Shown: positions 1 through 13,060 of the stretch, in pieces
Layout: each line of letters begins with the position of its first letter
Position numbering within the stretch: position 1 is the first letter of the stretch
NCBI GenBank assembly: GCA_933228895.1
Contig: OW121849.1
Coordinates: 38,348,354 to 38,412,353 of the forward strand
From: Platycnemis pennipes
Lineage: Eukaryota; Arthropoda; Insecta; Odonata; Platycnemididae
Direction of reading: 5' to 3'
DNA length: 64,000 nt
Notes under the pieces: generated by a model
Told to the model about the DNA's origin: nothing
Databases searched by the model: none
Seen by the model: the letters and a program-made list of their open reading frames with translations, nothing else
Program-made: the position numbers and the translations under genes

Positions 1-2450
1 TTATCGCTAAATATTGAATTCACAGAAGAATTAATGTATTTTCCATTATAGAACTGATTCTGATATAGAACATTAACCCTCTGATATTGCTCTTCGTGCT
101 TTGAAGGTAGTTGTTGTTTGTTGTTGACATTTCTGCTTTAAGGAGTTTGTTGATTCAGGAATTTTCAAAGCGATTCAGATGTAGATGTGAGCATAAATAT
201 TATATTAGTAGCATCAGCAAAACACACGATTCTCCTCTTCGTATGCACTCTCTGAAATCGCTCTGGATGTCAATGTTCGCCTAATTTCGAATCTCCTATT
301 TGCGCCCTCTCACCCCTCCATGGAAATCGAAAAAGTGGAATGTGTTTAAACAAATGACAGGGGATTGAGATTTTGGTTCATGCATTCACTCTCCTTGGGA
401 ACACATTAGGTACGCTTGAAAATATGCCACGGTAACTTACAGATTTACCTCGTTCTTGTTTGAAATAGTCAACGTTAGCGCGAGGCAAAGGTCATTAACA
501 AGTCCATAGTAGTGGTGCTAGGCAGAAGCTTTAAAACGCTCGTAGTTGAAAGAGCCTTGCTTGCCGACTGATGAGGAAAGAAATACGAGGGGGCAAAATG
601 CGGTGCTTGAGCGACGGATGCTGCGTTAGCTCAGCTATCGCGTCCGTCTGCAAATGTGTGCACATAGGCTCCCTTCCGCATTTTCGCACCCCGCGCTCAA
701 ATTAATACGGTAAACAATTTATGGAAATGTGAACTCGTGTCAACAGCGTCTGTTTAATTTCGGAGCCAGAGAAAGCGCATTGACTGAACAATACGGCAAA
801 GGCTTCAGTTGTGCTGTACGAGTCGAAAGCGTGGATTTCTGCGTCGCTCGCGATCTCATGACTGAAAGTCAAGTCCCTTTATGTCCCAGGTGCATTTCGT
901 CTGGATTCACGCTCAAATTTACGAGAGAGACAGTGCACTCAATTCTCGTGTTTGCCATTAGGGAGTGTCTACGCTCATCATTTCAGCGATATGCTTTTCT
1001 GCTCTCATAAGAAAGCGTTTCAAAATGCCTCCTTTACTCTTGAACTGACATCAATTGAAGTTTTTCGTTACAATAATGTTGGGGTTTGTGTTTGGTTTGA
1101 ATGTTTTTATACAAAACCGTGGAGAGCATTGCCTTGAGGGAAATCAATCAACGTAGGGCTTGAAGGTATTTCAACTCTGATATTTTCACATGTAACCATT
1201 TTTTCCCACTGTGTTTTCGATACCGTTCAGTAAAAACGTGGTCGTTTTTCTGTCTTGACACCTAAAGATTTTACATGGTAACGCAACCATGGTTATTTGT
1301 GGTGAATCGAAGTGCTGAAATCCCTTCAAACCTCCCTTTATAATATTTACTTCCCCGAAAACAGTCATAGGTATGTATACTGTTTCGCAATGTTTCCTCT
1401 CATCAACCTGTGAGATGCTCCTTACAGGATCTGAATATTATATAATCCCCGTATTAGTTTTATGTCTTCAAATATTGCCGGTTAACACTAGTCAGACATT
1501 TTAAACCTACGTCCATGTGACAAGATTTCTGATCGATGGCAACAAACTAAGATCTAGAAGAATGAAACTTTTAATTTTAGCATTCTGAATACGCTTCATC
1601 GGTTGAAGATAGTGGAAAATAGTTGCATGTGAGAACCTGAAAAATTGCCTCAACCATCTCTCCTCAGGCTGATAAGAATTAATGTGGTTTTCACTAGGCT
1701 TTTCGATCTCCATTTAGATCCCATTTTCTTTTACGAGGGTGGATTTTAGCGACAACAGTAATGCGTGGCATGCATGAATGGATTGCAATAGAAGCGATAA
1801 TCTGGCAGCATGGAATCAAAACTTTTGACTCCTTCACCAGGTCCTGCTCAAAAGTTTTTCGTTCTTTGGATGTGATCTCGATATTGTAATGGAAGTGCCG
1901 AAGATGAATTTCTCTCTTTGGCGAAGTCTTGAGGCTTCCTTTGTGTATTACATGGGGCTATTATTGCGTGGATACTATTATTATTTAGCCTTATGTCGTC
2001 CATCACTCCGAGTTTGTATGAATAAAAGTACATTATTTGATAACATGTGAGTGTTTATGTTTTAAGCACGTTCCGGTTAACTGTCAAGGATACTGGAAGG
2101 TCATCTAGATGTCTTCTTTTAATTCATCATTTCTTTGAATTAGTTTTCTATAGCTCCATATCTGTAGATTATCAGCAGAAAGTAATCAATGACTAGAGAT
2201 ATGGGGAGGGGGTATTTCTTAGGATTTATGAGAGAGGGTAGGCATAAAAAGGACTGAAGGAGTTTGGAGTAGCTTTGCATACAAGGGATTAATCTCCAGA
2301 TAAAATTCCATGGCGACAACTAATTCTTCGCTGACCTTTAGGAATTTTTAAGTGAAAAGTAAATTGTTTTTCGCTCATCGATCATCGTGATTAATTGGAA
2401 GTGACTCTAGTGAACAAACAACGGTCTTCGACCGTGCAGCTCCGGAGTGC
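1..2450. other. Unique AT-rich sequence, no gene seen
   Basis: No open frame here has recognisable motifs or a coding-like composition, and I see no transposon signature. A short CpG-containing patch lies around 560-700. The short open frames between 729 and 2033 look like chance. Confidence 0.6.
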
Positions 2451-2644
2451 TTAACCCCTAGTTTACGACCGGGAGTAAAACACCGGTTTGGAGGACTCCA
2501 TTCGATTAAAATGACCAATTCGATGGCTTTTCGTCGAATGTATTCTCAGGATGAGAAACGCGTTACATTTGAATAATGCACTCCCATTATCCCCGGCGTG
2601 CTTATTAGGGAGGATGCGATGATTTGTGGCTCTTAAAAACCCCG

Positions 2645-2955
2645 TTGATTGCCTCCTTCCCATCCTCCTCCTCCTTCGCCCCCGCCGCAGACCGGAGTTC
2701 CTTCCTCTCACTCCTTTTCCATTTTCTACGCCGCGTCCCCACCACATCTCCCTCTCACCTTTTCCCAACGCGTTTCTCCCCCACCCTTTGCCCATCGCCA
2801 TCACTCTTCCTCCCACCCCCTCCCCTTCCCGCCCACTCTTTATCACCTTGGCGTATTTACTCTTCCCCCCCAACACCCACTCACTCCGAACCCTCCTCGC
2901 GTTACTACCCTCTGCTTCTCTTAACCTTCTCTATCTCTCTCCCAGTCCCCGGATC
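2645..2955. other. Polypyrimidine island (C/T on +)
   Basis: About 300 bases are almost entirely C and T on the plus strand (runs of CCTCC, CTCTTC, CCCAC). All three forward frames are open at once, and two reverse-strand frames partly so, because the pyrimidine tract lacks stop codons. The translations are low-complexity Pro/Ser/Leu or Arg/Gly. I treat these frames as artefacts and annotate no gene. Confidence 0.75.
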
Positions 2956-3179
2956 CGCATTCCAAAAGTGGTGCTGCATTGTTCCACCCTCGGCCAATGG
3001 ATGAATCTCTTTCGTGTGTGCGTTGGTGCTTTAATTCCTCGTCGGCTTCGAGTGTCTCGGCAGCGGGGACCATGGTGACCCCTCTGTTTATCCTTTCTCC
3101 GTCTAGCGCGCTCGAGCATCTCCCACCTCGTAACTTTGTACCTTTTTCTAAGTGTTTTAACCCCTAATATCTTCTCCAA

Positions 3180-5640
3180 TGGATGTATGAAAGCGTCTTA
3201 AGTCAGATCATCTATTGGATCTTAAAACATAATCCGACAAGTACTAAGTGGGCAACAAACATCTAGGCATCAATAAAATTAGCAGCCATTATGAGTGTCT
3301 TTCTGCTTAGGGTAGGTATTTACAGAGTGTTATAATATCCTTAATCTCCTTTGAATATATTTCATGTTTTACTTAAGTATAACCCTCTCTATATTTTCTG
3401 CAAGGCTTATTATTCACACTATTTCTATATTCGGGGAAGCGTCGCTATTTCACATCTCTCATCGTGCTATCCAAAATACCTTTTTATTTCTAATCCTCGC
3501 ATACCTCTGAATTCATACTTCAATCACCGCCTTTATTTTCACCCTCTGCATTTAACTCGTTTATTCATTCCTGTGAGTTTCCGTTGTGACTTTTATCAAT
3601 GTTTACAATAAAGTTAGTTTTAGTGAACGCATGTAATTCTTTTTCAAAACTATTCCCCCGCTAAAATATGAAAATTCTAAAAGCTAAATATGACTGCTAT
3701 ATTTTCAATAATCTTGGCATATTATATGCATTTATCTTTATAAATACCAACTGAAAACTTTTCTGGATTATCAGTGTCTGATTTTGTAAAATGTTACTTT
3801 CTAAGTTTCTCCAGTGCACACTTTTGTTTGTCAAATGTAGCTGACGTATATGATCGGGCCTGCGACGGTAAAATTTCTTGCTTTTATTTGGTTAAAGTGA
3901 AAGATTTCCTTTTCCACGGTTTATCGTCATGCCTCGTAATTCCTCATTTTTCCTTATTCCCTTGCCTGGCCTTATTTATCCTCCAAGTATTTTCTTAATG
4001 AAAGTTTATGTTTCTCGTCCAACGCATCGGTCTTTTCCTCATTATCGGGTAAGTCGATGCCTCGGGATCTCCTTGTACTCATTTCCTTTCCCTTTCTCCA
4101 ATTAATACACTTCTTGTTGTTTTCCCTTCTTCTTGGCCGAATGACTTTGTCTCTCTTTCCCAACAAAATTTCTAAATCCTCCGTTACACTATATTTAGAC
4201 CCTTTTCTTTCCCCGTCGTTGATTAATTCCTCCTTTATAAGCTTGATACTCTCCCTAGGCTGCACGGACCTGATCAGTTTGTTTTCTATTGCTATTATTT
4301 TTATCTTGTTTGTCAGTTCAGTGTCCCGAGAAAATAGCCAAGTCCGTAGGCTTGGCTATTTTCCCGGGATATTTCATGTGTGTGCTTGTCCATTACACAG
4401 GGAACGTTTCATTTAAAGAAGGTCATAGGCAGGTCGAAAGCGAATTGCCTTTGCAACTCAAATATTGATGTGCAGAGTCCCACCTTGAGATGATCCGTGT
4501 TATTGTCTTAGTTCGCTTAATTTGTGATGTAAATGAAGAATAAAGTCTTGTGTTAGGGGAAAAGATACAACCGTTGCCTTTGGAATTCTTGAAACCAAAG
4601 TTGATTTCTGAGTTTCTTGCTGTATTCGAGATAATAAAGGTGGAAATAATCAGCCTAAATGCTAACTCTCTACTGAAGTGGGTTAAAAATCTTCAGCCCA
4701 AGAAGTTTCCATCGTCGAAAACTCATTCATATTTCTACCAGGTGCTCAAAATACTTTTCTCAATGGAGAGACGTAAGCTGAAACCTTTTGCGTCGAACAC
4801 CCAGCAGGTTAAAGCCATTCTTGGTTTATGAAAGTAATTGAGTCTTGCGTGTTTTTGGGCTAAGATATTTTCTGAGAAAAATTGTAAAATCTACTAATCG
4901 CTAACATTGTAATTCATAGCATTTAGAATTTACGAGATATTCTAAAATAATTTTTATTGGCCAAATGTAGAGTGTTAACCATGTCTTATCTAATTTTCCA
5001 GTGTTCTGACCACTAAAAACTACTCTTTGTCAAAGAACCAGCTTGTGAAATACCATCTAATGGTGTCACACTTTTATCGTGCTATTTGTCTGCATCTACC
5101 CCTATGCAGTATTTTGTAAGACACCATGATGTGTAAGGTAGTGGGTAAAAAATCATCTTGCTTGCACCAATTACGTTCAACTAATACAAAACTACTGCCT
5201 TGCCTGACCGGCAGCGTGCCGGCCTAAGACTAAGAGATTACATGTTCTAATCACGCTTCGGGATTTGATCTTCTAAAACCGAAATGTAACAATACCTCTA
5301 CTGCTACTTCACCTGATGCACGCGTGATTAAAAAGCTACATAGAAATTTAATAATTAATAGTTGGTTAGCAATGTCTAGATTATATTAATGTGTATTTTA
5401 CAAAGCCTGCATGAGTTAATAAAGTCAATAAAATATTTCAGATGCGCTACTGACTATTATAACTATAAAACTAACTTATCTAACTAATCCTTAACCATGT
5501 ATCAAGTATTTTAGCTTGATTTAATTAAAACGTTTTATGGATTGCTCCTGTAATTACCTTCGCGATAAAAATTAATCTTTACGTCTTTTTTTAGAAGTTC
5601 AAATTCTACATTTTTACCTTTATTTCTCAGCGTGATAAAA
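3180..5640. other. AT-rich unique sequence, no gene seen
   Basis: This is AT-rich DNA with short chance open frames. The only structure I see is the hairpin at 4324-4369 (separate entry) and a mildly pyrimidine-biased stretch around 3900-4260. Confidence 0.55.
4324..4369. other. Hairpin-forming inverted repeat, 19-bp arms
   Basis: Left arm 4324-4342 (TCCCGAGAAAATAGCCAAG) is the reverse complement of right arm 4351-4369 except at one position. The loop is 8 nt. The arms are far longer than expected by chance at this spacing. The sequence matches no terminator or tRNA. It could be a fossil of a fold-back element or a structured RNA; nothing else supports transcription. Confidence 0.7.
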
Positions 5641-5649
5641 ATCTTCAAC

Positions 5650-6535
5650 CTTTGAGTATTTCTTCTTCAGTTAGGCTCGGCCTTTCCCTTTGCGTCTCAC
5701 GGTCCCCTCCCATTCCTTCCCACGTATTGGAATTCTGTCGCTCGTTTTCGATTCCCCTTTCTTCATTACCTGACGCCCACTCCGCGTTCACCAAACTTCC
5801 ATTTTACTTACCGCCGCTCCCGTTCCCCATTCTCCCAGTCTCGATTCCTTCTTCCCAAGGATTCTCGCGAGGAAAATGTGCCAGGGTTGGAATTCAATGG
5901 TTGACATCGCTTGGGTCCTGTCCTAACTCTTCATGTACAACTCTCTCTCTTTATTTCTCTTGGAAATTCTTATTTTCTGTCCCTCTATAATGCTCACCGA
6001 CTTCACAGCCTGGAGGAAAAAGGCGATGTTAAAAGGAGGCAACAGCGAATGAAAAGGCTTTCCGCCTACTAGGCACCGCGGGGCTGGTTTTATTTTTCGC
6101 TCCACATGTACATGCACATACCTATTTGCATTTATTTCTTTCGTATTGCGTGTCGGAGCGTTAATGGAGCACCACCTCGAGGCCGCTTGTTTGCCTGCCA
6201 GTGTGTTTCCACTTTTTCCCCACCCCGAAGCGTATGTCGTTCTCTCTTCATCGTATCCCCTTCTTCTATAGCCTTTTTCCTCAATCCATGCTTTCCGCCG
6301 CGGTATTCCCCACCCCGCTAGGGAATGGCAGTCACCCTCGGGGATGGGGGAGTGGGTGAGGGGATGAAATGGGAGGATAGAGGGTGGTTTTCTTACCGCG
6401 TGAGGTCAACGGATTATCGCCGTTTTATTCCGGCATGACGTCCGAAAGCATTAAGTCATCGGCCTTTTCCCAAGGCGTTGGACAAGTCTCCCCTTTTGCA
6501 AACCAAAGGGGGTCTCTCTTTTTTATCGTCTTGTA
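5650..6535. other. Pyrimidine-biased stretch, no gene
   Basis: C/T-rich patches at about 5690-5860 and 6180-6330 alternate with mixed sequence. Open frames are Ser/Pro/Leu-rich and best explained by composition. No repeat family was recognised. Confidence 0.5.
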
Positions 6536-6539
6536 CCCG

Positions 6540-7200
6540 GCCTCTCTCCCTTTCCATCTTCCTACATCTCACGCTCTCTCTTTGAGGAGTTCCTAAGGAT
6601 GGGCAATGGAGGGTGTGTGTGTATATCTATAAACTTCTGTGTGTGTGTTTCCTTTACCCCCACCAGTCCGTCCATCTCTTCATCCCCTTTGCAACGCCTG
6701 TCTCCCGCCATTTTTCAGCTTCCCTCGTTCCATCTTTCTCTCTCTATCTCTCTCTCTCTATCCATACCAATTCCTCCTTCCTCGCTCCGCTCCTACAAAC
6801 ACGTTAAAGTGTTGACGTGTCTCAATTCTTTCCCTATGAGGGGTTGTGCGTGTCGTGAGGGAATCGCTTTTTTCCCTCCACTCACACACCTTCTTTCTCT
6901 ATCCCTTTCTCTCCTTGTCCGGCTGACTTCCTTCCCCTCTCTTCCCCTCCCTTCTTCCTCTTTCCTTACGCCAACACGTTGCTATCCTTCCCTCCTCTTC
7001 CTTCTCTTTCTTTTGGTGTTCTTTCGCCCTTCGCCCCACACCCCTCTTTGTGTGTTCCCTACGTTAACCTTCACTCGCCACCTCCTTTCCGCTTTCCTTT
7101 TGTCTTCCTTTCTCCTTTTCAAAACTTATTCTAAGCCCTCACTTCCTCCTCCTCCCACGGTAGCCCTTCCTTCCTGACTTTTTCTCATATCCTTGTCCTA
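6540..7200. other. Polypyrimidine island with (TG)n and (CT)n patches
   Basis: The plus strand is strongly C/T rich over about 650 bases, with a TG-repeat patch at 6610-6650 and a CT-repeat patch at about 6735-6760. A 192-codon forward frame (6599-7177) spans it, but its product is Ser/Leu/Pro/Phe low complexity with no domain. I regard it as a compositional artefact, not a gene. Confidence 0.7.
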
Positions 7201-7959
7201 ATCCTTCCATGGGATCACTTTGTTTTCCTTCTGGATTTACCCCTTCCTCCTTGTCAACTTGACTTTTATCCCAGCAAAAACGTTTTCATTGCGGGTGGAC
7301 TTGGCGCAGAATGGATATTGTTCCCTCGGCCATGTCTTTTGTTTGAGGGGCTCTGGTGGGCTGAGACTTAATCCTCCACCTGGCAATTTTGTGACGCCAA
7401 CGGTACGGTCCAAGGCTTCCTGCTGTTCGCTCCATGGAGTTGCCTGGATGGAATTAGTAGCATTCTGTCCACGTGAAAATGTCGTATTTTGATACCCCAC
7501 AATAGTCTTCGGAGGATGGAAACTATAATTTCGTATTTAAGTAAAATTATAAAGTCTCCCAAAATGAGTAACGTCTTGAGTCAAGGTCCCTTCTCCTGCC
7601 TGCTTATGGCATGAAGGAGCTAATATTTCTAAATATTGATGTAATAAAATGTTTCTACTCTCATTGAGCTGTAACTGATTCCTTCAAAGTGAGTATTTAC
7701 GCAAACTTTGTCTTCCTCAGAAAGCATAAAAAGTTCCCAGGTGATTTTTTTCTAAAACTTACGTAATGAATCAGATTTTTGGTAAACGTGTGTTTTATAG
7801 GTACTTGGCAATCTTAATAGCAAAGATTGTGATGTATTAGTATTGCGGGTCATCTACTCATCCCATGGTATGAAGGCATGCTCAATCTTCTTCAATATTA
7901 TGTCCAAGCGAATTCCGACGCGAACTACTGTTGAATATTACTATCACCCACAAATTCAC

Positions 7960-8700
7960 TCGTCTTTTAGGCCGCATCATCCACTCCTAATTGGCCACTA
8001 TCCCACTTTCTACATGCGTAGTCCGTCTTCCAGTGGGTTCCTTATTCCACCATTCCGCTCCCCGTCGAATGCCGTAACGGCTCCCTTATGTTCCCCAGCC
8101 TCCGTTCCACCGGCCTATCTATCTTCCGCACCTCATACACCCATCTGTCCACTAAATCTCTTTCTTTGCGGAGCCAGTGCCCACTTCTTCTTTCCTTCCT
8201 CCTTTACACGTTCCTTTTTCTATCTTCCCCCGGTATATCTCTCCCTCCCTCCCCTTCCCTCCCGCACGCCTCAGCTCCCCCTCCCCTCCCTCGCTGCTTT
8301 TCCACCCCCCCTCTCCTGCCACACCGCCTTTAAATCGATTTGTTGGCCTCTCTTCAAAGGTGTGGTTTCAGAGGAGACATTGACAAGGAAGCGATTACAG
8401 ACCAGAGAGAGAGAGAGGGGGGGTGGGGGTGGGAAGAGGGTTTCACTGTACGTGAGGGATGAGGGGGTTGGGGGAGGAGTGGGGATGTGTATGTGAAGGG
8501 GGAGGGAGGCTCGGAAAAACTGACTCGACTTGAGTCGATAAGGATCGGATCGAAGCACTGGGGAGGAAGACTCCTTCTCTCTCCTTCTTCCTCTCGCCTC
8601 TGCTCTCAACCATCTTTTTCTTTCTCTCCTGCACGGTCTCGTCTGGCCTCACCAGCTCGCTTTCCTCTCTCTTCCTCCTCCATTCTTATTTTTTAAAGGA
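7960..8700. other. Composite pyrimidine/purine island
   Basis: C/T-rich DNA (about 7960-8360) switches abruptly to a G/A-rich segment (8395-8515) and back to C/T (8560-8700). The 217-codon forward frame (7843-8496) follows the switch: Ser/Pro-rich first, then Arg/Glu/Gly-rich. This is composition, not a domain structure. The reverse frames 8271-8609 and 8443-8652 are complementary artefacts. Confidence 0.65.
8417..8440 (+). other. Potential G-quadruplex
   Basis: After a GA-dinucleotide run come G8, T, G5, T, G3, AAGA, G3. Four or more G-tracts of at least three bases with 1-4 base loops fit a G-quadruplex pattern. Further G-tracts follow at 8462-8484. Confidence 0.6.
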
Positions 8701-10195
8701 GATGGGCCCCGCTCTCTCTGTCTCTCTAAAGAGTTTCGCCCCGGCCACCGTTCCCTCCTATCTTGACCCTCTAATGGACCGTTGGAGAAAATATCGCGCG
8801 TTCCAGAAGGCAGAGATAGGGCGGGACTTTCCTGAGACCGTTTCCCGAGCAATTCCCGATCGTCTAACGCGGTCCTGAGCGGTGCGTTACAGCGCGTGGC
8901 TTTGGCCCTGGGTGGATGCTGCCTTCTTTGCCGCTCGCACCATTTCATTCCCCCTCGCCCAGTTTTATTGCTCCGTCTTCCTGGACCATGAAGGAAAGCC
9001 CGCGCGTCGCCTCATGTTTCTCGTCCGGAGGTTTGAGCAACGCGCATCAGGTTTCATTTCGGGGCGTTTCTCTCCCTTGGCTTTTCCATGAAACGAAGCT
9101 CTACCGAGCGCCGTCATTCTCCGCCAGTCATAGTCACGCCAAAAGGTGTTTAAACGGGCGAGAATGTGCTTACGCTAAGATATTGCGGAGGAGCCTTTTA
9201 AAAATGTTTTCTCATAAAATGGGACCATGAAATTTTTAACGATTCCCCCTCTAATTGATATTCGTTCAGCGTCGTCCTTTTTATGATGATGGTGTGTATT
9301 TTTCGTCTTCTACCAAATTAACCGAGCCAACTCTGTTATGTTTCCTCAGTAGTATAGTTAAGTATAGTATCCATTCACCCTTTCATTAGTAGGAAAGCCA
9401 GCAACGTTTTGAAATTTGAGTAAGCAGTTTTCAGTAACTCACTCACGGTAAAGAAATGTATTTGCGGTGTACAAATTGTTTTAAATGCTATATGCTTGCT
9501 CTAACGTTGCTCTATCAACTTGCTAATAGTTTTGGTGTAGCAATATTTTATATTTCAGAAAGTATTCCTATATTTGATTTATATTATTAAGTTTCTTGTG
9601 TCGAGGAGCATAAATTGTTGAAAAAAATTAGTCAAAAATTATTCTACCGATGAGCATCTTCATTCGAAATCATCTCTTACAGATTTTTGCCGCAGATACG
9701 GTTTAAAAATATTGTTGTTAATAATGCTGTATTATCTATTAATTCCAGAATAAGCGATCGTAAACACTACTGGTTTGTAAGATTGTACTTAAGGGGCGAT
9801 TTTTTTGTGAAAAGCCAATTTCAAAAAGTAGATGCATGAAGGAGGGTGTTAAAATGCTATCGATGGTAAATTTGAGTTGCTGGGTTGCGCTTCAACGATT
9901 TTGCAATTTTTACTCTCTAAAAAAATAATATTTGTGGCAAACTGAGTGGCAGTAAAACCACTATTATCACTATGGAATCATATATAGCCTCATGTTCGAA
10001 GTTTTACTCATTTAAAGCGAAACAACTCTAGCCCCTGCCACCCCATTCATCATCCTCCTCTCATCCAAAGGAGTCTTGTTTCGCAGCCGGGGCATCCGTG
10101 CCTATCCGGCCATCTTCGCGTGGCGTCGAAGTGGCCATGGACCCAGCGTGACGGGATGGGGACGCGAAGGAAATTCCAGTTGGAGGGCGCGGAGA
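8701..10195. other. Mixed then AT-rich unique sequence
   Basis: From 8740 to 9180 the DNA is CpG-containing and non-repetitive. From 9230 to 10020 it is AT-rich with no recognised feature. No gene is supported. Confidence 0.45.
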
Positions 10196-10199
10196 TGGC

Positions 10200-10360
10200 G
10201 ACATCATGGAGGTGTTCGAGGATCGAGCAGTGGGTACGATATATGAGGGAGATAGCGGGGGTTGTGCATGGCATTGAGGGGAGGAAGACGGTAGATATGA
10301 GGTTTGTTGCCCCGAAAAGGGGTTTGCGTGAGAGAGAGAGAGGGGGGGAAACGGTAGGCT
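10200..10360. other. Purine-rich (G/A) island with (GA)n
   Basis: The plus strand is G/A rich and ends in a GAGAGA run followed by G7 near 10330-10349. Open frames on both strands over it (10061-10515) are low-complexity artefacts. Confidence 0.55.
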
Positions 10361-10599
10361 ATTGAACGGGGAAAATAAAGGTGCAACATGCTGCCCGAGA
10401 ACACTCCATGCAGCAGAAGAGAAGAACACAACGATAGAGAACAGAAGAGAAATGCCTGAATCAACTTGATGCTACCAAATATTTCGAACAGAAAGTCGGC
10501 ACAATGGTGAGGCATTGGTTGTGAATAGACGAAGGTGAAAGAGAGCTAAAATCACATGTTCCTTAAAGGAGATGATGGTATTTTTTTTTTAAGGGAATT

Positions 10600-10835
10600 G
10601 GAGAAAGTTGGATTGAACTCCGGCGTCAGAATCAGCCTTAGGTTTTTATGAAAAGGCAACAAGGGGCCCCGTATTTGACGTCCAATTCAACGGACGCAGC
10701 AAAAAACTCAAAAGTCGTCTCCTAAAAGCACTCAAGTAGGGACCTAGTGAAAATTCATTGCCACTGCATGACAGAACCGGGACCCATGGGATTGGAGGCC
10801 AGTGGTCTAGTCCATGCACTAACAGCTTCCCGATA
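10600..10835 (-). repeat. Degenerate tRNA-derived SINE, minus strand
   Basis: Reverse complemented, this stretch aligns along its length with the well-preserved SINE at 31131-31471. It has a tRNA-like head (CTGGCCTCC...GGTTCTGTC), then CTTGAGTGC, then CGTCCGTTGAATTGGACGT against CGTCCGTCGGATGGGACGT, then a counterpart of GACGCC near 10618-10625. The B box is degenerate and there are many substitutions, so this is an old copy. Confidence 0.65.
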
Positions 10836-12025
10836 ATAGTGGGGTTCTGAATTTCTGAATATACACAATATCCTTCAAGGCATCAAAAGAATGCATGGAA
10901 GGTGGTGAGTTAACACCGGGCATGCATTTTAATTAAGAATTAAAATCTTATGCTAGTTGCAAAATTACTGTTTCTTTTGTAAAACATAACTTACGAAATG
11001 GACATACTAGTGTAGTACATACATACATAGTAGTGCTCGGTATTTTAAGGGTATACATTGAGGTATTTTGAGGGTATTGGTAGAAAAGTGCTGGAAATTC
11101 ACCCATAAGGAACAAATTTGGATTCCTTTAGATATTTCTTCGGAATCTATGCTAGAATTATGCATAAAGAGCATTTAAGTACAATAATCCAATCGGTGGG
11201 GCTAAATTAATATACTCCTGTGGGTGCGGATTTTGATGCAGACATCTAGAGTTTATCGAGCCTAACTTTTTTATCTTCCAATCCAATTACAAACGCGTCG
11301 ATGTGCAAATTCAAATCACTGACATGATGATAAATTACTTACGTAAAGAGAAGTAACCCGGGTAATGTTACAAAACCCTTATAAGATTAAATATAGAATA
11401 ATTGGGTGGGTGTATTCAAAATTCTGTAAAGTTCTGGGAAGTTCTAGGACATTGGGAAGATTCTCCATGAATTGTTAACGGCCGGCCTGAGGGGCTGTTT
11501 TGTTGATCCACGAGTCCAAGTTTGAAGACGAGGTGAAAAGATTTCTTCCCGAGGTAAAAATATTCTCAGCGTATCATTGACTCCCCATTATACCTTTGCC
11601 TTGGAACGGGAGAACTCGGAGAAATGTAGCCTCAAAGGGATTTCCGTGGGAATTTATATGCCAAATTCTCCTGTTTACTTTTGAGGTTGGTCAAGATGCA
11701 AGAAACTATGGGCCTTTAGTTACAGATATCTACGATTTAGCGGCCTCATTACTACGGAAACATTTGCAGAAGCGATCCATGATTTGTGACGTGGTGGCTG
11801 TTAGTAACCTCTGATGGCTGATGATATTACAGAGAGTGTGAAGACATGCGTCATGCATGGTGGGATGTAATTTAATAGCGAGTGGAATAAAAATTGTAAT
11901 TGACATATTCGTTATGCTTATGATATCATGACCCCTTTATTACTATATATATATGCCAATCATCTAGTGGCATGTGACTCTAGTATCTAATATATTCCCA
12001 TTTAGTAGCCTAGTTGCATGTAAAT
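10836..12025. other. AT-rich unique sequence, no gene seen
   Basis: This holds small simple repeats only (CATA units near 11018, TA units near 11945-11955). The 72-codon frame at 11596-11814 has no recognisable motif and I do not call it. Confidence 0.5.
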
Positions 12026-12029
12026 AGTG

Positions 12030-12066
12030 TATGTTTGGTGATCTTCAACCCCTGCCACACACCCTC
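12030..12066 (+). repeat. LINE 3'-UTR fragment
   Basis: TGTATGTTTGGTGA followed by CCCCTGCCACACACC matches the 3' untranslated region of the LINE at 26702-27505 when that element is read on its own (minus) strand. Only about 40 bases are recognisable, so this is a small relic. Confidence 0.55.
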
Positions 12067-12248
12067 GTAAATTATCATTATGGTCTGGTTTGGTGCACCT
12101 ATCGATTCCATTCTTCTATCAGCTAACCTCTTCGTATTTGCATAAATCATCTCTTTCGTATCCTTTTTTCAGGTTCTAAATGTCTGAAATGATTCCTTCC
12201 TTTGCGTTCATCCGATTCACGGTTTCGTGGATAACCATCACCCTCAAA

Positions 12249-12270
12249 CCATATCATATCATATCATATT
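12249..12270. repeat. (ATATC)n microsatellite
   Basis: About four tandem ATATC units, perfect. Confidence 0.8.
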
Positions 12271-12679
12271 GCTTCCGATGACGTTGTCCCGCCTTCTTTC
12301 TAAAGTTTTACCTAAACTTTACTTGAGCTGTTCTTATGATTAGTTCCTTAGTCATAACTCTTTTCCATATAATGTTCATCATTCTTCAATACCGTGGCTG
12401 TCGTCACTCATTCCTAATTGATATTTCGGAGTACGCCTTAAAGAAGTGTTTATTTTCTTTAAGGCTCGTATAGTCAGATGCAAATCAGGATTCTTCTATG
12501 CGTAGAATATCCTTGTCGCCTAGTTATTCCACTGGCTATTTCCTTCTTGTTACATCCGTATGAGACGAAACCAAAATTCAACTTTTTACCTAGCGGAATC
12601 CATGTCACATTGCGATGTTTGAATTTTCATACCGTTGACCTCTCCTTGGAGGAGAATCGAAGAAAAATCCGGCATGAAA

Positions 12680-13060
12680 GTTTGAGGGTGGATGTCCCCC
12701 CGGGGTTCGAGGGAGGCAGGCTGGTTGTAAGGAGCCGTTGTGGAGGGCTCGTCTTAGCGCTCCGTACTAGGGAAAGGGCAACGCTCTTGTGTGGGAAGTC
12801 TGGTCGGGGGGATGATGGTGTGGGGGGCGGAGAGAGTTGACGCCGATGAGTAGTCTCGGGACGTAAGTGCTTCAAGATCCGGGAAACAAAAGTTAGGGAT
12901 CAAGTTCGCGGAGTGGCGGGTGGGTTGCGAGGGGCAGTTCGGAAGAGAAAGTGGGGTTGCGGCGGGATGAGTGGTGGTGTATCGGTAGGGGGAGGGGGTG
13001 GTAGTGGGTGCTTGGGGTGCAGCTACAAGGAGGTTGAGGGCAGAGACTGAAGAGGCTGCA
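12680..13060. other. G-rich (plus strand) island
   Basis: The plus strand is G rich, with several GGGGG tracts near 12810-12830 and 12985-13000 that could form quadruplexes. The open frames on both strands (12478-12840 and 12627-13164) are compositional. Confidence 0.55.

Noticed and set aside
5195..5265. tRNA-like sequence (CAGCGTGCCGGCC...GTTCTAATC)
   Set aside because: A and B box matches are both poor and no tail, TSD or related body was found.
6599..7177. 192-codon forward frame
   Set aside because: Begins in a TG repeat and reads CT-rich simple sequence; no homology-like motif.
9640..9680. Hammerhead-like CCGATGAGC...TCGAAAT
   Set aside because: The core has a substitution at a conserved base and the intervening segment does not form a stem.
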